Part shown: positions 1-8,168 of the stretch, piece after piece
How positions within the stretch are numbered: the stretch's first letter is position 1
Layout: the number at the start of each line of letters is the position of its first letter
Source of the DNA: Dehalococcoidales bacterium
GTDB lineage: Bacteria; Chloroflexota; Dehalococcoidia; Dehalococcoidales; UBA2162
Direction of reading: 5' to 3'
Assembly (NCBI GenBank): GCA_016932435.1
Contig: JAFGCW010000036.1
Coordinates: 46,498 to 110,497, forward strand
DNA length: 64,000 bases
Position numbers and translations under genes: made by a program
The notes under the pieces: generated by a model
Seen by the model: the letters and a program-made list of their open reading frames with translations, nothing else
The model's database searches: none
What the model was told of the DNA's origin: nothing

Positions 1-1219
1 GCCTGTTCACAACGATAACGCCATCCTTTATCACCATCTTGATATCTCTTGTTTTACCTATCTCCTCAAGAAGGTTCCCGGAAATTACGACCAAATCCGC
101 CAGTTTACCTCTCTCGATAGTGCCCAGTTCATTCGCTATACCCAGGTTATCAGCGGCGTTTCTCGTTCCAGCCAGTATGGCATCCATCGGGCTTATACCT
201 GCTTCGACCATGAGATCGAGTTCCCTGTGAAGACCTTTTCCTATGACAACTCCAGGGGTTCCCGAATCGGTACCGGCAGCGATAGGTACTCCTGCTTCAT
301 GTAATTTCCTTGTAATCTTCTTCACGGCAGCGAAGACATTCCGATCCATCTCCTGGTAAGCCCAGGCTATCGCTATCGTCGGAACGAAATAGGTCCCTTT
401 CTCCAGCATCATACCAACTATATCATCTCCAAATTCAGTCGACGCTGCTCCTGGTAGCAATCCATGTTCTATGCTGTCGGCGCCGGCCTTCAACGCATCC
501 ATTGTTTCTTCCGGGCTTCCGGTATGCACCATTAATTTCAGTCTGTGCCGGTGCGCCTCGTCCGCCAGCGTTTCCAGCACATCGAAAGCCAGCTTTGGGA
601 CCTTGTGATTCAATGCCATAGGATCTATATCGGAGTAGATAGCCTTGATGCAGTCAACCCCACCTTCAGCCAGTCTCTTTACTTCTTCTTTAGCATCATT
701 CACATCGTCAATCTGTCTTACCGCGTTTTCAATAATATAACGGTTGCCCTTGTAAATAGTCCCGGCAGGATGCCCTCCGGGCGCCGTAATTATCGGTCCC
801 GGGGCAAAAATACGCGGTCCGGAAAGTTCTCCGGCGGCAATCCTGTCACGAAGCCTGATGATGTGGGGATAATGATCGCCGGCGCTTCTGATGGTAGTCA
901 CCCCGTTTTCAAGAGCCAGTCGCCTTCGATGAGCGTAGTTACGAAGATAGTCCCAGAAGAATGAGACCATGTCTGTTAGGCCGACTTTACCGATTGCCTT
1001 TCCCGGCTTGTCTACGGTAAGCCCGCCGAGGTGAAGATGACAGTCGATTAAGCCGGGCATGACAGTGTCACCATGCAGATCGATAACGGCAGCGTTTTCA
1101 GGATAGATAATCCCTGCTCCTGCATCCTGAATGCGATTTCCATTTATTAAGACCGTTGCATTATGAACAGGTTCGCGCCCCGTGCCGTCGATCAGGTTGC
1201 CGTTCGTCAAAACCAGCAT
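1..1219 (-). CDS. Amidohydrolase family protein (imidazolonepropionase-like), partial at window edge
   Basis: The frame is open from an ATG at 1219 to the window edge, so the C-terminus lies outside. The translation begins MLVLTNGNLIDGTG and carries the metal-binding motif CHLHLGG near residue 60 (HxH of the amidohydrolase superfamily), an internal TIRSAGD segment, SIEHG, and a late AAGTDSGTPG segment that should hold the catalytic Asp. This layout is that of the COG1228-like imidazolonepropionase/prolidase-type hydrolases, cytoplasmic metal-dependent C-N hydrolases; the substrate cannot be told from sequence. A GAGGTG ribosome-binding site lies eight bases before this ATG; another ATG two codons upstream (1225) is too close to it. 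No operon partner is visible. Confidence 0.85.
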   Translation of the reverse strand, partial: MLVLTNGNLIDGTGREPVHNATVLINGNRIQDAGAGIIYPENAAVIDLHGDTVMPGLIDCHLHLGGLTVDKPGKAIGKVGLTDMVSFFWDYLRNYAHRRRLALENGVTTIRSAGDHYPHIIRLRDRIAAGELSGPRIFAPGPIITAPGGHPAGTIYKGNRYIIENAVRQIDDVNDAKEEVKRLAEGGVDCIKAIYSDIDPMALNHKVPKLAFDVLETLADEAHRHRLKLMVHTGSPEETMDALKAGADSIEHGLLPGAASTEFGDDIVGMMLEKGTYFVPTIAIAWAYQEMDRNVFAAVKKITRKLHEAGVPIAAGTDSGTPGVVIGKGLHRELDLMVEAGISPMDAILAGTRNAADNLGIANELGTIERGKLADLVVISGNLLEEIGKTRDIKMVIKDGVIVVNR

Positions 1220-1225
1220 TCTCAT

Positions 1226-1501
1226 CACCTCTGCAGGACTGTATCCGGTATTCTGAGATCACCTACAGTATATACCTCCGGTCGCAGTATCGCTATACCA
1301 TGAAACTGGCTGTAAAGAAGTTAGGCTACCGGGTAATGCTGCTCATCTGTTTCACCGGTTTCATCACCGGGGTGTTACTGATCCTAAAGGTGAGACGGCA
1401 TGGTACTTGAAAAAAATCCTAATGGTAGAATATGGAGACGAGGAAATCAGATTCTTAGTTCGAGTACAAGTCAGAGGGCATTATTAAATATTATATTCAA
1501 A
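1226..1501. other. Intergenic region
   Basis: No supported gene. A 36-codon plus-strand ORF (1301-1410) encodes one hydrophobic segment followed by basic residues but has no convincing ribosome-binding site. The region separates the divergent-looking left edge from the AT-rich gene that follows. Confidence 0.4.
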
Positions 1502-2209
1502 TCATTCATTTCTAATAGTTTTCGGAGGTTTATTAATCTGCTTTAGTCTATTAAGGTTCTCTTGAATAGACCGTAATACATATAAGTAATCGTCATGTCC
1601 TATAATACGGGGTGAATAAGTTAACGCACGAAAGAGACTACTATACCTATTTATCACCTCAGTAGATCGATGTACCAGGATAGATATTTCTTCTCTCGAA
1701 ATGGGATAATTCTCATTTACTTGTTGATTATTTACTATATTTAAAGCTGTTTTATGAACGATAATGTTATGTCTCCAAATAATCAGTCTCTTAACTAAAT
1801 CATTCGAAACATCAACTGATTCTCTATCATTATTTAGTGTATTCAGATCTGGAATTCTTGAATTTTCTGCTAAACTCTCAACGAAAGGGTTATCTTTGAG
1901 TCTTTGCTTAAAGTCATCAATACCGAATATATCAAGTCTTGCTTTAATTGTATCAAGTAAATTTACTAGACTCAGTGACTTTTCGTGTTGATCATAAACG
2001 CGGCATAAGCAAATCAGCGTATTATTCATGAGCGCTTGAAGTGTAAGTGACCAGAAAGTATTTGATTCATTAAATACTTCTCTGTATGCCGGAATAGCGG
2101 TTAGAAGATTATTATAAAGGTTAAAATAAACTTCAACATCAATTATCTCTTTAGATAATGCGTTTAGCAGGTTATCAAATTGTTCGGAATTGACGATTTC
2201 TATTTCCAC
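1502..2209 (-). CDS. HEPN/AbiU2-like hypothetical protein
   Basis: This 235-residue all-helical protein has the segment KRLIIWRHNIIVHK in its C-terminal half. The R-x5-H pattern resembles the RX4-6H active site of HEPN ribonucleases, and the layout resembles the AbiU2 HEPN family, so an RNA-cleaving or abortive-infection role is possible but unproven. I chose the GTG at 2209 because GGAGG lies six bases before it; the first ATG, nine codons upstream, has no such site. The gene is clearly richer in A+T than its neighbours and has no partner in the same orientation, which suggests horizontal acquisition. Confidence 0.5.
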   Translation of the reverse strand: MEIEIVNSEQFDNLLNALSKEIIDVEVYFNLYNNLLTAIPAYREVFNESNTFWSLTLQALMNNTLICLCRVYDQHEKSLSLVNLLDTIKARLDIFGIDDFKQRLKDNPFVESLAENSRIPDLNTLNNDRESVDVSNDLVKRLIIWRHNIIVHKTALNIVNNQQVNENYPISREEISILVHRSTEVINRYSSLFRALTYSPRIIGHDDYLYVLRSIQENLNRLKQINKPPKTIRNE

Positions 2210-2435
2210 TAAAATCCTCCATGTGTTGAATGTCACTAATAATCCTTTATTTCAGATAATATATGTGTAACACTATACGCTTGTTTTCACAACCCCCACA
2301 TTACGAAACGTGCATTGCCCATAGCATATTGACTTACCATTCTCTCCTGAACTACACTCAATAACCGTAATCATTTCGTTTTCTTTTCTCATTGCTGGTT
2401 CAAGAAGCTGCAGTATCTGACGAAGGAGTTTTTCT

Positions 2436-3368
2436 ATGGGTGTTCTGTTGAAGGATAGAGTCGCGGTAATCACCGGCGCCGGGGGTGGTATCGACAGCGC
2501 CGAGGCTGTCGCCATGGCGACGCAGGGGGCGAAGGTGGTGGTGAACGACACCGGCGTTGCCCACAGCAAAGACAACCCGCATGAGTCCGCCGACCTGACA
2601 GTCGAGACGATAAAACAGGCCGGTGGCGAAGCGGTCGCCAGCTATGACAGCGTCGCCGAACCGGAAGGGGCAGAGAAGATAATCAAGACAGCAGTCGATA
2701 CCTGGGGCCGACTGGATATCCTGGTGAACAACGCCGGGGTGTTCAGGGTCCACCCGGTCGACGAAATGCCGCCGCACCAGTGGGACGCCGTGATGAAGAG
2801 CCATCTCTACGGCACCTTTTACTGCACCCATTTTGCCGTGCCCGTCATGAAAAAACAGGGCTACGGAAGGATAATCAACACCTCTTCGCACGTTGGATTC
2901 GGGCAGGCCGGTCAGACCACCTACGCCGCCGCCAAGGAAGGCATTACCGGTTTCTCACGCGCGGTAGCTAGAGAGGTGGCCGAACACGGCATCACCTGCA
3001 ACGTCATCCGCCCTATCTGCTATATGAAGCGTCGACGGCAGGCAGAATCTCCGATGGAGATCAACAAGCCGGAAGACGTGGCAGCCTTCGTTACCTACCT
3101 CGCCACTGAACCGGCCGACCATATCAACGCCTGCGTCTTCGAGGTCTGGCACGGGCATGTCGGCATCTTTACCGACCCCACACCGGTCGAGAACGTGATA
3201 TGGAAAGACGGCGACTGGACGCCGGAAGAACTGGCGAAAGCCGTACCGGAAGTATTGACCGCCGGCAGGGAAAGGGAGAAATTCCCGGTCGCGCTGCCCT
3301 TGTGGCTGGAGCGAATGATAGCCGCCGAGGGGATTACTCTCGATAACTTGAAACGAGGAAACGAATAG
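2436..3368 (+). CDS. Short-chain dehydrogenase/reductase (SDR)
   Basis: A 310-residue cytosolic NAD(P)-dependent oxidoreductase of the classical SDR family. Visible motifs are the nucleotide-binding TGAGGGID (residues 13-20), NNAG near residue 95, the catalytic Ser in NTSSHVG, and YAAAK (the YxxxK pair). The final Gly of the usual TGxxxGIG motif is replaced by Asp20, which is unusual at the cofactor pyrophosphate site. The C-terminal 60 residues extend beyond the minimal fold, as in the multifunctional-enzyme-2 or steroid dehydrogenase-like SDRs. A GAAGGAG site precedes the ATG. The gene stands alone; substrate unknown. Confidence 0.85.
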   Translation: MGVLLKDRVAVITGAGGGIDSAEAVAMATQGAKVVVNDTGVAHSKDNPHESADLTVETIKQAGGEAVASYDSVAEPEGAEKIIKTAVDTWGRLDILVNNAGVFRVHPVDEMPPHQWDAVMKSHLYGTFYCTHFAVPVMKKQGYGRIINTSSHVGFGQAGQTTYAAAKEGITGFSRAVAREVAEHGITCNVIRPICYMKRRRQAESPMEINKPEDVAAFVTYLATEPADHINACVFEVWHGHVGIFTDPTPVENVIWKDGDWTPEELAKAVPEVLTAGREREKFPVALPLWLERMIAAEGITLDNLKRGNE

Positions 3369-3411
3369 AAGTTTGTAAAACGCTAAGTGCTTTACCTGGA
3401 GGGTCATTGCG

Positions 3412-3502
3412 AGACTCGGCGTCCACAGCCGAGACATAGCAATCTATATTAATCTTAGAGATTATTACGTCGTTCGCCTAAGGCGAACTCCTCATAATGA
3501 CA
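3412..3502. repeat. MITE-like intergenic repeat, copy 1
   Basis: The element starts with GTCATTGCGAG and ends with CTCATAATGAC, imperfect terminal inverted repeats, with an AATCT-containing palindromic core. A closely related element of similar size lies at 14278-14365 and a right-truncated one at 19467. The size (about 90 bp), inverted ends and intergenic location fit a small non-autonomous repeat. Confidence 0.6.
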
Positions 3503-3569
3503 GTATGTTGTGTCAGCTGAAAAGCCATAAAAATGTTGAGTATTGGTAGAATCTGAATAACGATAAGCT

Positions 3570-3646
3570 GTCATCCTGAGCGCAGCGAAGGATCTCCTTT
3601 CATAATCGGATGAGATTCTTCGGTCGCTTCGCTCCCTCAGAATGAC
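3570..3646. repeat. Second MITE-like palindromic repeat family
   Basis: A 77-bp imperfect palindrome bounded by GTCATCCTGAG on the left and CTCAGAATGAC on the right, with GGATCTC and GAGATTC arms inside. It is unlike the 3412 element in sequence but has the same design. Only one copy was found in the window. Confidence 0.5.
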
Positions 3647-3689
3647 ACAGCACTAGATTTTCGGAGTAATGACAGTTGTATGGAAAAAC

Positions 3690-3715
3690 CGGGAAGCCGC
3701 TCGAGCGGCTTCCCG
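3690..3715 (-). terminator. Rho-independent terminator of the FAD/Fe-S operon
   Basis: A perfect 11-bp GC-rich stem (arms CGGGAAGCCGC and GCGGCTTCCCG, loop TCGA). Read on the minus strand it is followed by GGTTTTTCC, and it lies just after the stop of the Fe-S gene at 3738. Confidence 0.85.
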
Positions 3716-3737
3716 TAACGTATAATACCCTGAAAAC

Positions 3738-4913
3738 TTATAAAGCCTTGCAGGCTATCTCCGCGATATCATAAATCTCAATATCCGTGCTATACTCAGC
3801 AACTGCGTCCTTGAAATTCTTCTCACACCATCCGCAGGCTGTGACCAGCGCCGTTGCTCCAGTGGCTCTGGCTTCTTTCAGCCTTTCATTGGCATTCCAG
3901 AGAGACAGTTCGGGGTTGGCCTGGCTGACACCGGCACCGGCGCCGCAGCACCAGGCATTCTCACGGTTGCGCGGCATCTCTACCAGTTCAACGCCCGGGA
4001 TACCCGTTAACAGTGCTCTCGGTATATCATACGCGGCTTCCTCGCCCATGTGACGCCCGAGATGGCAGGGATCATGGTAGGTTACCTTCATCGGGACATT
4101 ATTCGCCAGCTTAAGGCTGCCTTCGGTAATCAACTGCGAAAGGTATTCAACGATATGCAATACTTCGTACTTCTGCTTTGTATCTATCATCTTGTAAAGG
4201 TTCTTGAAGGTAGCGTATCCGTCAGAACAGGATGTTACCACCTTGCTGACTTCCATTGAATTAAACGTTTCGATGCTGTGCTCAGCATACTTGGTGAACT
4301 CACCGGTATACCCCATTTCATAGGGACGTCCGCCACAGCAGCATTCCTCGGCACCCATAATACCGACATCTACACCGGCAGCCTGCAACAGTTTTATTAC
4401 GCTCTTCGATACGTCCCAGAGGTCCTGTTCATAAGATAACAGGCAGCCTGCATGATAAAGGACATCGACACTTTCCTGCGCGGCATTCTTAACCTCGATA
4501 TCTTTCGCCCAGTCTCCGCGTTCCGATTTCGGATTGCCGAACACATTGTCTTCTCCTCTGAGACCATAATATACCGCCATATATTCCGGCTTCATGAAAC
4601 CCTGTGTCACCGCGTCCTCGCGAAGCGCCCGGACAACCTCGAATATATGGGAATGATGATATACACCGCACTGCTGTTCGCAGGAAAGGCATCCGGTGCA
4701 GGCGTATATTCTTTCCCGTATGTCATCATCTTCCAGAGTAAGTATCCCTTCGGATACCCCCCTGGCTATAGCCATCTGCCCTGAAGGGAAAAATGACTCC
4801 ATCTGGTATTTTTCACCGGCGGGGCAGGCAGGAACAAAAACCCTGAGTACATCCTTGCATGTACCGCAGCGGGTACATCCATACAGATATTCCTTTACGT
4901 TTTCCAGACCCAT
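3738..4913 (-). CDS. (Fe-S)-binding CCG-domain oxidoreductase subunit (GlcF/HdrD-like)
   Basis: A 391-residue protein with an N-terminal pair of cysteine clusters (YGCTRCGTCKDV then CPAG, and CTGCLSCEQQCG), which form ferredoxin-like 4Fe-4S sites, and two C-terminal CCG modules (EECCCGGRP near residue 210; WCCGAGAGV near 320). This is the architecture of GlcF, LutA and HdrD-type subunits that pass electrons from a flavoprotein to a membrane or thiol acceptor. The ATG at 4913 has AAGGAGG seven bases upstream; a start 18 codons earlier lacks one. The flavoprotein gene directly upstream on the same strand is the likely partner. The acceptor is unknown. Confidence 0.85.
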   Translation of the reverse strand: MGLENVKEYLYGCTRCGTCKDVLRVFVPACPAGEKYQMESFFPSGQMAIARGVSEGILTLEDDDIRERIYACTGCLSCEQQCGVYHHSHIFEVVRALREDAVTQGFMKPEYMAVYYGLRGEDNVFGNPKSERGDWAKDIEVKNAAQESVDVLYHAGCLLSYEQDLWDVSKSVIKLLQAAGVDVGIMGAEECCCGGRPYEMGYTGEFTKYAEHSIETFNSMEVSKVVTSCSDGYATFKNLYKMIDTKQKYEVLHIVEYLSQLITEGSLKLANNVPMKVTYHDPCHLGRHMGEEAAYDIPRALLTGIPGVELVEMPRNRENAWCCGAGAGVSQANPELSLWNANERLKEARATGATALVTACGWCEKNFKDAVAEYSTDIEIYDIAEIACKAL

Positions 4914-4945
4914 TAACTCCTCCTTAGTCCTTTCCTGTTCGTTCC

Positions 4946-6391
4946 TTAGTCCGCAGGTCTTCCCCACCTGCCGGGATTCAGTATATTATTCGGGTCGAGT
5001 AAATTCTTTACATTCCTGTGAAGCTTCAGCAATTCCGGTGAAGCTTCCTGCTCAATCCTTTTTACCGCCCAGATCGGTGTCTTGTACGGTATAAAGCCCA
5101 TACTAACAACCATGTCGGTTTGTTCGTCAGCCATCGCCTTGATCCGCCTGATCGTCTCATCGTCGCCTTTATCGAAAGGACACATCCATCTGAGTCCCAC
5201 GAAATGACCTTCATACAGCACACGGGTATAGGCACTCCGGGTGATGTCATATTTATCCTGGATCAAACATCCCTTTTCGCAGGTTTCCGCCCACCTGCTG
5301 AGAGGACCGTAGCATCCGACCCAGGTCAATCCACCGCCGCCGCTCAAAACCGGAAGCGCCTGCATCGGGAATCCGGCCCTTCCGCTGGGCATAGCCGTAG
5401 GAATGGCGATATTGATATCTTTCAGGTTTTCCGATACTATTTTCTCGATTACATGAATCCTCGCCTGGAGTTCTTCATCGGTATTTCCGGATACTTCGAC
5501 CGACACGGTCAGTTCAGGTTCACCTTCTTCCTTTTTCGGTGCCGGGTAGATATTCGCTTTCTCACCCTGCATTGCTTTCATGGACACCTTGCCAAGCGGC
5601 ACCGACGTGCTGATGACATCGTCGGGTACCCGCGACCTTGCCAATGCTCGTATAAGACGATAGGCATCGTCAAAATTCATGCACTGAAAGTTAAGACTCG
5701 AAGTGAAGTCTACCTTCGGCCAGACACTTACCGCCATTTTGGTGATAATACCCGTGGTGCCCTGCCAGCCGAGGAACAGCCCTGATAGTTCCGGCATGGG
5801 CACGATCGAATGCCATGAATCACTTACTGAGCAGGAGCCCACCCTGACAATCTCACCGGTACCGAGAACAACTTCGAGACCCTGCACCCAGTTCGAGGCA
5901 GCCCCGTACCTGAATGACAGGTTATCCAGTCCCTGGAGAAGTGAATTCGTGATGACACCCGTAGTAGGGGGCGAAAAGGCATAGGTATACATCAGGTCGG
6001 GATGATTATCCTCAAGGTATGCCTTCATGTGACCGAAGGTAACGCCCGGCTCCACCAGGGCGTACATATCAACCTCATTAATCTCCAGGATCTTGTCCAT
6101 CCGCTTGAGGTCGAGTATGATACCGCCTTCGAGGGGTATCGCTACCCCACCGACGTTACCACCGGCAACGAATGGTGTAACCGGGATCTTTTCCTCGTTC
6201 GCCAGCTTGACTACCGCCTGTACTTCTTCTACCGTTTTTGCCAGGACGATAATCTCAGGCCAGCTTGGTTCCGCCTGTGTCATATCAAAGGAATAAATAT
6301 ACAGGTCGGCCTTGTTGGTTGAAACATTTTCGCTGCCGACAATTTTTGACAGCTTTTCAACCACCCCGCTTCTCACCGCTTCTTCCAGCAT
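4946..6391 (-). CDS. FAD-linked oxidase (GlcD-like), probable 2-hydroxyacid dehydrogenase
   Basis: A 481-residue flavoprotein of the VAO/PCMH superfamily. The N-terminal FAD_binding_4 domain shows the EIIVLAKTVEEVQAVVKLANE segment type and TPFVAGGNVGG, where the FAD pyrophosphate binds; the C-terminal half ends in LLDPNNILNPGRWG, the usual signature of glycolate and D-lactate oxidase subunits. With the Fe-S gene 32 bp downstream it should form a two-subunit 2-hydroxyacid:acceptor oxidoreductase. An AAAGGAGG site lies seven bases before the ATG. A LarA-family gene lies 5 kb away, so a lactate-type substrate is plausible but not shown. Confidence 0.85.
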   Translation of the reverse strand: MLEEAVRSGVVEKLSKIVGSENVSTNKADLYIYSFDMTQAEPSWPEIIVLAKTVEEVQAVVKLANEEKIPVTPFVAGGNVGGVAIPLEGGIILDLKRMDKILEINEVDMYALVEPGVTFGHMKAYLEDNHPDLMYTYAFSPPTTGVITNSLLQGLDNLSFRYGAASNWVQGLEVVLGTGEIVRVGSCSVSDSWHSIVPMPELSGLFLGWQGTTGIITKMAVSVWPKVDFTSSLNFQCMNFDDAYRLIRALARSRVPDDVISTSVPLGKVSMKAMQGEKANIYPAPKKEEGEPELTVSVEVSGNTDEELQARIHVIEKIVSENLKDINIAIPTAMPSGRAGFPMQALPVLSGGGGLTWVGCYGPLSRWAETCEKGCLIQDKYDITRSAYTRVLYEGHFVGLRWMCPFDKGDDETIRRIKAMADEQTDMVVSMGFIPYKTPIWAVKRIEQEASPELLKLHRNVKNLLDPNNILNPGRWGRPAD

Positions 6392-6573
6392 TTTAGCACC
6401 TCCTTTAAGTAAAAACTCAGCTTGAATTACGCAACCATTGCTAAATATACACCTTTCAGAAAAAAAAGAAAAGGATATTCACAATACACAGCCGGGGTAT
6501 GGTAAATACATATTATAGCAAGGAAATCACTACGAAACTAAGAAGATAATCGGGGGGGTATTCTGATGTTACT

Positions 6574-7251
6574 TTAAGAAACAAAAGTACCGTCGCTGAT
6601 TTCCTTGATTTCATCAGCAATCTCAGCCATCACCACGTCATGGGTAGCAACGACAATGCCGACATTTTCCTGTGAAGATATCTCTTTCAGCAATGCATAT
6701 ATAGCCTGTCCGGTAGCGAGGTCCAGTTCTCCGGTTGGTTCATCAGCCAGGATTAACGACGGCTCATGTACCAGGGCACGCGCTATCGCCAGTCGCTGCA
6801 ACTCACCACCGGAAAGCTCATAAGGTCGATGGCGAGCTCGCGCGCTCAGACCAACCTGATCGATACATAACTCGGTACGCCGATGTCTTTCATCCCTGTC
6901 CCACTTTGCTATTCTCAGCGGTAATTCTACGTTCTCAAAGGCAGACAACAGGGGCAATAGTCCGAAAGACTGGAATACAAACCCAATACGATGACGACGC
7001 AGCTCCGTCAACTCCCACTCTGCAAGTTTAGAAAGGTCCTGGCCTTCGAAATGTACCGTACCCGAGGTAGGCGTATCCAGTCCGGCAAGGAGGTTTAGAA
7101 GCGTGGTTTTCCCCGAACCTGAACGCCCGGTGATAGCCAGGAGTTTTCCGGAAACAATTTCAATGTTAACACCATGAACGGCATGTACTTCCTCGGAACC
7201 GATTAGGAATGTCCGCGCCAGGTTTGTAGCAGTAACCAGTGTTGTACTCAT
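6574..7251 (-). CDS. ABC transporter ATP-binding protein (MacB/LolD-type)
   Basis: A 225-residue ATPase with Walker [10 protein letters not shown] (about residue 41), signature LSGGELQR, Walker [13 protein letters not shown] and the switch His in ATHD. The EPTGELD form is typical of the LolD/MacB/FtsE branch that energises FtsX-type permeases. Its start overlaps the stop of the preceding ATPase by four bases (ATGA), so the two are translationally coupled. Two distinct ATPases plus one long permease suggest a heterodimeric nucleotide-binding pair at the inner face of the membrane. Confidence 0.9.
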   Translation of the reverse strand: MSTTLVTATNLARTFLIGSEEVHAVHGVNIEIVSGKLLAITGRSGSGKTTLLNLLAGLDTPTSGTVHFEGQDLSKLAEWELTELRRHRIGFVFQSFGLLPLLSAFENVELPLRIAKWDRDERHRRTELCIDQVGLSARARHRPYELSGGELQRLAIARALVHEPSLILADEPTGELDLATGQAIYALLKEISSQENVGIVVATHDVVMAEIADEIKEISDGTFVS

Positions 7252-8159
7252 TCCTTTTTCTCCCTGTTATTGCCCCGCTCCGGCCAGACCGTGATATGAT
7301 CCTCTTCCATGAGAACTCTTACACGCCCTTTCAAGCCTAATTTATCAACATATTCACGTGGAAGTTGTAGTCGACCTACTCCGTCCAGAACGATGAATTC
7401 TTCATAACTCACTACCTGTTCAGCCTGCTCTTCACCGCGTTTCGTACCGCGAACCGATTCGAGGCTTGTTCTGCCGTCGCGGATCGTTACCACTCTATCG
7501 ACTTTCCCTGTAATCGAGTTGTCATGGGTGACGATGATAATAGTAACGCCATACGCTTCATTAAGTGCATGGAATATATCCAGAATATTTGATGCCGAAT
7601 GGCTGTCCAGTTCACCGGTCGGCTCATCTGCAAGGAGTAAGGGTGGATCGTGCGCCAGAGCGACCGCAATCGCGACACGCTGCTGTTCACCTCCGGAAAG
7701 TCTCTCCGGTCGATGGTTCATCCGGGAAGAGAGACCTACTGCTTCCAGCATCTCAGCGGCCTTCTGTTTCCGTTTACTGGGTGACCATCCGAGTAATGTC
7801 AACGGCAATTCCACATTCTGAAAAGCAGTGAGGTAAGGAATCAGGTTTCTTCCTGTCTGCTGCCAGACAAAACCGACATCCTTCCTGCGGTATTTACCCA
7901 GTTCACGAGCCGAGATATTTACAAGGTCCCTGTCACCTACCTGCACCTTGCCGGCAGTGGGAGTATCGAGTCCACCAAGGATATTAAGAAGGGTCGTTTT
8001 CCCGCTACCACTGGCTCCGACAATAGCCATAAGTTCTTTTTCCCTGACAAGAAGATCGAGTCCCCTCAACGCAACCACTTCAAGATCGGCTATCTTGTAA
8101 ATCTTGAAAACGTCTTCACAGGTAATATAGTAACCATTACTCGATTGTTTATCAGCCAT
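7248..8159 (-). CDS. ABC transporter ATP-binding protein with C-terminal AbrB/MazE-like extension
   Basis: A 303-residue protein. Residues 1-235 form a LolD/MacB-type ATPase with Walker [10 protein letters not shown], signature LSGGEQQR and Walker [13 protein letters not shown]. After a charged linker the tail [15 protein letters not shown] and [15 protein letters not shown] reads like a SpoVT/AbrB swapped-hairpin domain (GR-x-LP-x5-6-LGL pattern). Such a fusion could give dimerisation or DNA/partner binding; this is inference. It is the second gene of the operon, nine bases after the permease stop. Confidence 0.85.
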   Translation of the reverse strand: MADKQSSNGYYITCEDVFKIYKIADLEVVALRGLDLLVREKELMAIVGASGSGKTTLLNILGGLDTPTAGKVQVGDRDLVNISARELGKYRRKDVGFVWQQTGRNLIPYLTAFQNVELPLTLLGWSPSKRKQKAAEMLEAVGLSSRMNHRPERLSGGEQQRVAIAVALAHDPPLLLADEPTGELDSHSASNILDIFHALNEAYGVTIIIVTHDNSITGKVDRVVTIRDGRTSLESVRGTKRGEEQAEQVVSYEEFIVLDGVGRLQLPREYVDKLGLKGRVRVLMEEDHITVWPERGNNREKKE

Positions 8160-8168
8160 TTTTCAACC

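Noticed and set aside
1301..1410. 36-codon ORF encoding a single hydrophobic segment
   Set aside because: No ribosome-binding site and it lies in the gap beside the amidohydrolase start; too weak to call.
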